Shown piece after piece: positions 58,451-64,000 of a DNA stretch of 64,000 nucleotides (position 1 is the first letter of the stretch; each line of letters starts with the position of its first letter). The DNA lies in assembly GCF_004168365.1 (NCBI RefSeq), contig NZ_CP035704.1, positions 3,534,001-3,598,000 on the forward strand, written 5' to 3'. Below the pieces are notes generated by a model. The model made no database searches and was not told the origin of the DNA. It saw only the letters and a program-made list of their open reading frames with translations. The position numbers and the translations under genes are program-made. The DNA is from Pseudolysobacter antarcticus. Lineage in GTDB: Bacteria; Pseudomonadota; Gammaproteobacteria; Xanthomonadales; Rhodanobacteraceae.

Positions 58451-58854
58451 GCTGTTTCCTTGGCTGGTTGATTGCGACGGAAAGCTTAGCGAGCGCTACC
58501 CTGCAAGAAACCTGAACGGCCATCGCCAGACCGGAAATCCCGGTAAAAAGTCGTTTTTCAGCGCTGTTAGCTTGTACGCTTTTGCGCGAAAAGCTGCGGC
58601 TTGCGGGGATCAAACGCGCACCACTTTCGCCTGATCCCCTGCAACTTTGATACTAATGAATAACAGTGGGCCACGCTAAATCCGTAGCCAAACCTCAGAC
58701 AAAGAAAAGCTGCTCAGGGAGCAGCTTTTCAACCGGCACCCGCCCCAACAGGGGGATGGTGCGGAATACCGGAACTCCTTATCGCATGAGAGACCGACGG
58801 GTTATGTGCTCTCGATCGCAAATGCATGCGCAGACATGCGCAGCCGGAAAATAA
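58451..58854. other. 404-base gap with a 12-bp perfect hairpin
   Basis: The gap holds GAAAAGCTGCTC at 58704-58715, the loop AGG and GAGCAGCTTTTC at 58719-58730, a perfect 12-base stem. On the leftward strand it is followed by TTTGTC, so it may be a terminator of the GNAT gene at 58855-59493. A rightward open frame at 58666-58854 has no protein-like features. I see no other gene here; the ndvA promoter should lie near the 58451 end. Confidence 0.5.
58704..58730 (-). terminator. Perfect 12-bp stem with 3-base loop
   Basis: GAAAAGCTGCTC and GAGCAGCTTTTC are exact reverse complements separated by AGG. On the leftward strand the stem is followed by TTTGT, a weak T-run, placed about 125 bases after the stop of the GNAT gene. 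Confidence 0.55.
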
Positions 58855-59493
58855 TCAGCCTAGCCAAAGCTGTTTCATGAACAGCACGCGCCGCATGAAC
58901 ATCTCCTCGTATTGCTGCAATGGCCAATTCGTGTCGCAAGGAAATACGGGGCCATTCTTGAATCCGAGAAACCGGGCGAATTCACGCAGCAAATCCTCGC
59001 CCGCCGCTTCGATCGCGTGCATCGATCCAAGACCGCGCGCCAGCGCACTGTCGATGATGCGTTTGGCAAGCAATACGCCTACGCTGGTATGTCGCCACTC
59101 ACTGCAGACGACCACGGCAAAGTCGCAGGTTCGATCCTGGCGCAAACTCAGATGCGCCGAACCGATCGTGCGCGCCGCGCCGTCGACGAACGCATGCGCA
59201 ACAAGCACGACTTCGTCGGGATGCTCGCTATCGACCAGCTGCCGGAAAAGATCGTCGCCGTGCGGTTTCAACTCACCGACAAAACGACAGCATAAGGAAC
59301 CGCGCGACAGATGTTCGATCAAACTCTGGTCCGCTGCCATGTCTGTCTGCTGGATCGGCCGGATCAGCATGCGGATGAGATCGCTGCGTATGTTTCTGCA
59401 GGCGTCCTCTACCGCGATGAAATCGTGCAAGACGACGATATCTCGTGCTGTCGCCAGTGCGTTCGAATGAACTGTTGCCGTCAAGAATCCCAT
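58855..59493 (-). CDS. GNAT-like acyltransferase
   Basis: The 212-residue protein starts at the ATG at 59493 after AAGGAGACGAGA, a near-ideal ribosome binding site; the TTG at 59511 is not used. The C-terminal half has the GNAT signature: VVVCSEWRHTSVGVLLAKRIIDSALARG, a GxG-like VGVLL, and a Pat-like arrangement in which a domain with charged residues precedes it. The N-terminal 80 residues have no clear match. The substrate is unknown. It is alone between the SH3 gene and the ndvA-side gap. Confidence 0.7.
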   Translation of the reverse strand: MGFLTATVHSNALATARDIVVLHDFIAVEDACRNIRSDLIRMLIRPIQQTDMAADQSLIEHLSRGSLCCRFVGELKPHGDDLFRQLVDSEHPDEVVLVAHAFVDGAARTIGSAHLSLRQDRTCDFAVVVCSEWRHTSVGVLLAKRIIDSALARGLGSMHAIEAAGEDLLREFARFLGFKNGPVFPCDTNWPLQQYEEMFMRRVLFMKQLWLG

Positions 59494-59650
59494 TCTCGTC
59501 TCCTTTGCCAAGTTGCCGCGCCACGCGCCAGACAGATCCCCGTGGATGGCGAGTAGTCGCCTCCTCAGTTCATTCCGATCACCGATCCGCTTTGATCGTG
59601 CTCATCGTCGATGCGCTGCAGGCGGCGAGGCGCGAACGCAGCGCGCAACG

Positions 59651-60460
59651 TCAGTGTTGTTTTTTGTCTTTGCCATCTTCGTGTTCCGGCTCTGATTTTG
59701 CCGGCGGCTCTTTTTTCGGGAGGCTTGCCGGCGCAGGTTTGCCTTCGACGATCGCCTTCGGCGGCGGCGCTGCTCTCTGCACGGGCGCAGCCTTGGCCAT
59801 TCCCGCTACAGGCTCGGCTGGGCGATGGTCTTCTGGCTTCCGCGGATGAGGCGGCGCTGCCAGTGGATGCTGCGGCACGGTCGCACCCGGCAGTGGGCGT
59901 GGGTTGGAGGGCGCAGCGGCAACAACCGCTGCCTGCCTGGGTTGCACATTGCCCGTGTGCTCGGGCGGATGTGCCGAACGCAAATCCTCGGGACGATTTC
60001 GGTTTGAATCGTCGTGCGGATGTCCGCGCGGATCCGCATGCAACGCGATCGGCCGGTACTGCGGCCTGACTTGACTCCAATGCTCGCGCCCGCCATACCA
60101 CGGTCGGTTGCGATAATTGTTTTCCCAATACGTGCCGAACACGAAACCGACGATCGGAATGCCGATGCGAACACCGTAGTCGGGCACCAGAACGCGTTGC
60201 CCCTGATAATCCTCCTGCAGGAAATTGCCAGCGACCCAGCCACGATCGTTGCCGGCGGCCACATCGCACCACGACCAGCCGTCGACGCAGCCCTGGATCG
60301 CAACCGGCGTGCCGGCGCTCAGCATCGTCACACTCGGATAGCTGGAGTCCGGGCCGGCGCGCAGGTTCACATCGCCGAGCACGTAACCATCGGCGGCGAA
60401 GACCTGCGTTACAGCGGAAAACAACAGAAACGATGCTGCGATGGCAACAAGATATTTCAT
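59651..60460 (-). CDS. Exported bacterial SH3-domain protein with Pro/His-rich tail
   Basis: The 269-residue protein has a signal peptide (MKYLVAIAASFLLFSAVTQVFA), then a bacterial SH3 domain at about residues 25-80 (VNLRAGPDSSYPSVTMLSAG, WSWCDVAAGNDRGWVAGNFL), then a short segment VPDYGVRIGIPIVGFVFGTYW, and a low-complexity tail (residues about 130-269) rich in Pro, His, Lys and Ala. SH3b domains bind peptidoglycan or its partners in the periplasm. The disordered tail is suited to reaching across or binding wall components. Confidence 0.85.
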   Translation of the reverse strand: MKYLVAIAASFLLFSAVTQVFAADGYVLGDVNLRAGPDSSYPSVTMLSAGTPVAIQGCVDGWSWCDVAAGNDRGWVAGNFLQEDYQGQRVLVPDYGVRIGIPIVGFVFGTYWENNYRNRPWYGGREHWSQVRPQYRPIALHADPRGHPHDDSNRNRPEDLRSAHPPEHTGNVQPRQAAVVAAAPSNPRPLPGATVPQHPLAAPPHPRKPEDHRPAEPVAGMAKAAPVQRAAPPPKAIVEGKPAPASLPKKEPPAKSEPEHEDGKDKKQH

Positions 60461-60613
60461 CCGACTAGCCCCGAACCGCGAGGGATCAGATATACGCCGA
60501 CCAGGATAGCTTCACCGTGCGGTAGCGCGCATACGCTCGATCAATTTCTGTAAAAGCCCCGTCGCGTTTTTTACGGCTGCTTCAGTGATCGGGCCGGCGC
60601 AATTGACGCCGCG

Positions 60614-61336
60614 TTATTTCCTGGTTCGCTCGAACAATCCACGTTGATAGATATCGAGATCAAACTGGTAGCACGCACACGCCGCAGCTTCGAGACGATT
60701 ACGATCGAGTATCGTCATGTCGCCACGACTGTATTGAATCAGCTCCGCCGATTGCAGCATTCCCGCCGCCTTGGTGACGCCGGCGCGGCGCACACCGAGC
60801 ATGAAGGCAAGAAACTCCTGGGTGACGACAAACGAATCCGCATGGGCGCGATCCTGAGTCATCAGCAGCCAGCGCGCGAGGCGTTTTTCGACCACGTGGA
60901 AACGCGTGCACGCCGCGGTTTGCGCAAGCTGGCGGATCAGCACATTCACGTACCGGCTCAGGATTTGACGCAACAACGGCGCGCTTTCGAGTTGACGACG
61001 AAAGGCCGCGATTTCGATACGCCACGTCGCACCGGCGCCCTGCACCAGTGCGCGCAGCGGCGCAATCGTGCCGCCGAGAATCGGCGCGTGCTCGCACATA
61101 CCTTCGTTGCCGACCATGCCGACCTCCAGTGTGGAGTGGCCATCGACCGTCGTCAGCATCGAGATGAAACTATCAATCGGAAAATACACGTGGCGGATGC
61201 GATCGCCCTCTTCATGCAGGATGCTGCCCAACGGCAGATCGATCGAGGTGCAGTCAGCGAGAAAGTGATCTCGATCCTTTGCCGGCAGCGCAGCAAGCAA
61301 TCGATTCGATGTGGTGCCGCGTGGCTTGATTGACAT
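60614..61336 (-). CDS. Crp/Fnr-family transcriptional regulator, paralogue 1
   Basis: The 240-residue protein starts at the ATG at 61336 (CAGGAGAGTCAC upstream). It has a cyclic-nucleotide-type beta-barrel (GSILHEEGDRIRHVYFPIDS, MVGNEGMCEHAPILGG), a long dimer helix, and a C-terminal winged helix (FLAFMLGVRRAGVTKAAGML). The PYFP/HVYFP strand and GNEG turn mark a distinct Crp/Fnr subgroup that lacks the Fnr Cys cluster and the cAMP-binding Arg-Ser-Xxx site. Effector unknown. It is paralogous to the gene at 61565-62308, both leftward. Confidence 0.9.
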   Translation of the reverse strand: MSIKPRGTTSNRLLAALPAKDRDHFLADCTSIDLPLGSILHEEGDRIRHVYFPIDSFISMLTTVDGHSTLEVGMVGNEGMCEHAPILGGTIAPLRALVQGAGATWRIEIAAFRRQLESAPLLRQILSRYVNVLIRQLAQTAACTRFHVVEKRLARWLLMTQDRAHADSFVVTQEFLAFMLGVRRAGVTKAAGMLQSAELIQYSRGDMTILDRNRLEAAACACYQFDLDIYQRGLFERTRK

Positions 61337-61564
61337 GTGACTCTCCTGACAGCACGGGCGTGGGCCCAGCAGCTGGCAAGGAAGAATTGTCACGTTCGTC
61401 CGCTGTCGAATCCGATGAGATGAAGTGCCCGGCACTCGCCGAACGGGCCCGAGCATGCCGTGAAAGTGGTGCGTCGTCTGTCCGATAGCGAACATAGCGC
61501 CGCCACTCAAGCGATAGCGGCTGTCAGCGCAAGGCTTCAGAGACGCGGGGTGTCTGTTTTTTGT
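61337..61564. other. 228-base gap with an antisense-oriented hairpin
   Basis: CAGAGAC, GCGGG and GTGTCTG followed by TTTTTTG (61538-61562) form a terminator-like hairpin on the rightward strand, with one mismatch. It would act on transcription entering from the left, since both neighbouring genes run leftward. No gene is seen in the gap. Confidence 0.4.
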
Positions 61565-62308
61565 CTAGGTTTTGGGGATTGTGGCCGGCTGGCCGTTGTC
61601 CCACGGCAGCAAGCGCATGAACTCCTTGCGCACGACCGCGTAACACTCGCACGCGCGGCTTTCCAGACGCTTGCGATCGAGCACACGAATGCGACCGCGG
61701 TTGTATTCGATCACGCCCGCACGCTGCAGCTTGCCGGCCGCTTCGGTGACGCCCTCGCGGCGCACACCAAGCATGTTGGCGATCAATTCCTGCGTCATCG
61801 CGAGTTCGTTGGACGAAAGTCGATCGAGGCTCATGAGCAGCCAGCGGCAGAGTTGTTGATCGACGCTGTGATGCCGATTGCAGACTGCGGTCTGCCCCAT
61901 CTGCGTCAGCAAGGCCTGGGTATATCGCAGGAAAAGCTGCTGCACCGGCCCGGCGAGAAAAAACTCGTCGCGAATGAACTGGGCTTTCATGCGAAACGCA
62001 TGTCCGGCGCTTTGCACGACCGCCCGACTCGGCGTCGTGCCACCGCCCATGAACAGCGAAATGCCAACCAACCCTTCGTTGCCGACGATCGCGATTTCTG
62101 CCGAGGAACCATCCTGCATCACATACAGCAGCGAGACGATCGAATCAGTCGGGAAGTAGACGTACGGCTGGTCGCTGCCCGATTCGTAGATAACATCGCC
62201 GAGCGTCATCACGATCGGCGTGAGATGCGGCGCAAAACGCTCCCATTCTGTTTCGGGAATCGCGCCGAGCAGATGGTTTTGTTTGGGATTCGTTCGCGCA
62301 AGCGGCAT
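61565..62308 (-). CDS. Crp/Fnr-family transcriptional regulator, paralogue 2
   Basis: The 247-residue protein shares the layout of its neighbour: a beta-barrel with PYVYFPTDSIVSLLYVMQDG and IVGNEGLVGISLFMGGG, and a C-terminal winged helix (LIANMLGVRREGVTEAAGKL). It again lacks Fnr-type Cys ligands. A palindrome 46 bases upstream of the ATG (62354-62371) resembles a Crp/Fnr site, suggesting autoregulation or control by the paralogue. Effector and targets are unknown. Confidence 0.9.
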   Translation of the reverse strand: MPLARTNPKQNHLLGAIPETEWERFAPHLTPIVMTLGDVIYESGSDQPYVYFPTDSIVSLLYVMQDGSSAEIAIVGNEGLVGISLFMGGGTTPSRAVVQSAGHAFRMKAQFIRDEFFLAGPVQQLFLRYTQALLTQMGQTAVCNRHHSVDQQLCRWLLMSLDRLSSNELAMTQELIANMLGVRREGVTEAAGKLQRAGVIEYNRGRIRVLDRKRLESRACECYAVVRKEFMRLLPWDNGQPATIPKT

Positions 62309-62681
62309 GACGGTAGCTCGACAACGGTGGGCGTCGAATGCAGCACGACGAATTTATCACCTCAATGATAACGTCCGCCGCGCAGTACGTATGTGCGCCA
62401 CCGTACAGACTAAACCGCGGTGTTTCCAGTTATCACGGCGTCGATCACACACAGTCCGTTGCGGCATCGCGTCTTTCGCTGTAGCAACCGCGGCCGGCAG
62501 CGACCGGCGCTGACAACGAGATATGGCAAATTTCCTACAAAACCTCGCGCCGTTTGCCCACTGCGCACCGCGCGGATAACGCGCAACCTGAATCTGCCTG
62601 CGCTGCCAACGGAACGGACTGGATTACCTGCAGGAGAAGCAACTATCGCGCGGTCTTGTCGCCCCCTATCGGTACGAATCC
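62309..62681. other. 373-base divergent gap with a Crp/Fnr-like palindrome
   Basis: Apart from the palindrome at 62354-62371 and possible promoter elements on both strands, no gene or repeat is seen. Confidence 0.5.
62354..62371. promoter_or_regulatory. Candidate Crp/Fnr-type operator
   Basis: TTATCA, CCTCAA and TGATAA form a perfect 6-6-6 inverted repeat, similar in size and symmetry to sites of the Crp/Fnr family. It is 46 bases upstream of the paralogue 2 start codon and about 310 bases from the divergent gene. Confidence 0.55.
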
Positions 62682-62954
62682 ATGAAACCAGAAGCACAGC
62701 AAGCCCTCCACGAAATCCGCTCGCTCAAGCGCATGGGCGATTACATTCGCTGCGCGCGCGCGGAACTCGCCAGCGATCCGGAAAACTCGCAGCTCAGCAC
62801 GTTCATCGCCTTGATGGAGCGTCTGCTGGCGCAGGAACAAGCGCGCCTGTGCAGCGTTTGCTCGGATCCGAACAGCGATCATGTGCACGCCGGATCGGAG
62901 TCAAAATCTCGCCTGCAGCAACATGCCGCAACCGGTTACGACGCGCGCCATTGA
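62682..62954 (+). CDS. Small hypothetical protein with a CSVCSD motif
   Basis: The 90-residue protein MKPEAQQALHEIRSLKRMGD... is helical, acidic to neutral, and contains a CSVC pair at about residues 57-60 followed by HVH, which might bind a metal. No homologue is recognised. It is divergent from paralogue 2 of the Crp/Fnr pair, so it is a candidate for control by the same operator. The gene is short and its coding status is moderately supported. Confidence 0.5.
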   Translation: MKPEAQQALHEIRSLKRMGDYIRCARAELASDPENSQLSTFIALMERLLAQEQARLCSVCSDPNSDHVHAGSESKSRLQQHAATGYDARH

Positions 62955-63121
62955 GCGTGCGATTTCGATAGCACTTTGCCCAGCGACTCGGGCTCGGCAA
63001 GTGTCGCGCCTGATTCGCTGACGTATTTGTTGCGAAAATAATCCGTCGCAACGGCGCTGCGCGTGCGTCCGATATTTCAACTAGAGTAGCGCCAGCCGTT
63101 CCGTGCTTGCGCGATTCTTCC

Positions 63122-64000
63122 GTGTCCGAATTCATCCGAAAATTTCTGCATGTCGACATGGATGCATTTTACGCGTCGGTGGAGCAACGCGACGATCCAT
63201 CATTACGCGGTCGTCCGCTCGTCGTCGCGTGGCGCGGGCCGCGCTCGGTGGTCTGCGCGGCATCGTATGAGGCACGGAAATTCGGCATCCGCTCGGCGAT
63301 GCCGGCGATACGCGCGGAGCGCCTGTGCCCCGATGCGATCTTCGTGCCGCCGGATTTCGTGCGTTATCGCGCGGCATCAAAACTGGTGCGCGAGATCATG
63401 CTGCGCCATACACCGCTGGTCGAACCGCTGTCGCTGGATGAAGCGTATCTGGATGTCACGCAGAATCTCACCGGTCATAGCAGCGCGACGGCGGTTGCCA
63501 AAACTATCCGCGCCGAAATTTTTGCCGAAACCGGATTGACCGCTTCGGCGGGTGTGGCGCCGGCAAAATTTCTCGCCAAGATCGCGTCGGACTGGCGCAA
63601 ACCGAATGGCTTGTTCGTGATCCGCCCCGAGCACGTGCTCGACTTTCTCACGCCCTTGCCGGTCGGTCGCCTGCATGGCGTCGGCAAGGTCATGGAAGCC
63701 AGACTCAAGGCGCTAGACCTGAACACGGTCGGCGAATTGCGCGCGACGCCGGGGACGATGCTCGAAGCGCATTTCGGCCGGTGGGGTCGGCGTCTGCGCG
63801 AGTTGTCGCACGGCATCGATCACAACGAAGTGCATGTCGAACGACCGACGCAATCGGTATCGGCCGAAGATACGTTCGAGCAGGATCAGCCGCTCGAAGC
63901 GCTGGAGCCGACCATCCGCCGCCTCGCCGAACGCACGTGGAAAGGCGGTATCGAAAGTGGCCGCACCGCGCGCACCGTGGTGCTGAAACTCAAGACCTCC
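63122..64000 (+). CDS. dinB: DNA polymerase IV, N-terminal part (runs off the window)
   Basis: DinB is the error-prone Y-family polymerase. The frame is open from the GTG at 63122 to the window end, 293 codons, with the C-terminus missing. The catalytic acidic residues are Asp12 in LHVDMDAFYASVEQ, and Asp106-Glu107 in LSLDEAYLDV. The AGVAPAKFLAKIASDWRKPNG segment and HGVGKVMEARLKAL helix-hairpin-helix follow, and the little-finger domain begins near 240. No close ribosome binding site precedes the GTG; a later GTG or ATG would lose part of the active-site strand, so this start is preferred. It is the last feature in the window. Confidence 0.93.
   Translation, partial: MSEFIRKFLHVDMDAFYASVEQRDDPSLRGRPLVVAWRGPRSVVCAASYEARKFGIRSAMPAIRAERLCPDAIFVPPDFVRYRAASKLVREIMLRHTPLVEPLSLDEAYLDVTQNLTGHSSATAVAKTIRAEIFAETGLTASAGVAPAKFLAKIASDWRKPNGLFVIRPEHVLDFLTPLPVGRLHGVGKVMEARLKALDLNTVGELRATPGTMLEAHFGRWGRRLRELSHGIDHNEVHVERPTQSVSAEDTFEQDQPLEALEPTIRRLAERTWKGGIESGRTARTVVLKLKTS

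Noticed and set aside
57092-58471. 459-codon rightward frame opposite ndvA
   Set aside because: Antisense to a clear ABC exporter with Walker and signature motifs.
58666-58854. Rightward frame MGHAKSVAKPQTKK... in the 404-base gap
   Set aside because: It runs through the palindrome, has no ribosome binding site and shows no protein-like pattern.

Overview
The window is a chromosomal segment of a fairly GC-rich gammaproteobacterium. Gene content points to the order Xanthomonadales (Lysobacterales), most likely a Rhodanobacteraceae-type organism: a TPR lipoprotein divergent from hemA-prfA, a WrbA/DUF2069 pair, a SpINDLY-type O-GlcNAc transferase-like protein, three-subunit pntAA/pntAB/pntB, and a secreted CHRD protein ending in an IFLDGFE-like tail. 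This assignment is inferred from gene content, not from a marker-gene search. I found no rRNA, tRNA, CRISPR array, prophage or intact insertion sequence.

Layout. 0-6.7 kb: partial TPR lipoprotein, a small membrane protein, hemA-prfA (overlapping), an EamA exporter, an unknown envelope-anchored protein and glutathione-dependent formaldehyde dehydrogenase. 6.9-16.5 kb: TPR/SPINDLY glycosyltransferase, moaB, ppk2, a leftward yihY-tlpA-acyP-DUF350 series, rightward wrbA-DUF2069-AidB-like acyl-CoA dehydrogenase, and a one-domain asparaginase-like protein. 16.5-26.4 kb: sufT, a propeller/Y_Y_Y/GGDEF sensor with a degenerate I-site, a divergent MocR regulator and PPOX-fold flavoprotein, then an accessory stretch with decayed genes: an IS3 OrfA remnant joined to a broken gene, a CHRD protein, and a broken lipoprotein gene. 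26.4-31.5 kb: proton-translocating transhydrogenase, nitroreductase, 5'-3' exonuclease. 31.7-38.4 kb: a 1449-residue envelope protein of unknown function, prmC (away from its usual hemA-prfA position), and a protealysin-type M4 protease with a downstream emfourin-like inhibitor. 38.5-45.6 kb: dxs, an OmpA-family pseudogene, HNH endonuclease, GNAT, acyl-CoA dehydrogenase and an LEA-type lipoprotein. 45.7-58.5 kb: a leftward NdvA-type glucan exporter, a DUF885 hydrolase and a ~2900-residue NdvB-type cyclic beta-1,2-glucan synthase. 58.8-64 kb: GNAT, SH3 protein, two tandem Crp/Fnr paralogues, a small ORF and the 5' part of dinB.

The most coherent multi-gene systems are the cyclic beta-1,2-glucan locus (synthase and exporter, with a secreted DUF885 protein between them), the protease/inhibitor pair, the transhydrogenase operon, and the MocR/flavoprotein divergon. 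Copies of one palindromic repeat (REP-like) sit in three intergenic gaps, once as a paired inverted BIME-like unit. The most unusual single gene is the 1449-residue envelope protein, which carries a short block resembling the start of a TonB-dependent receptor plug between membrane segments.
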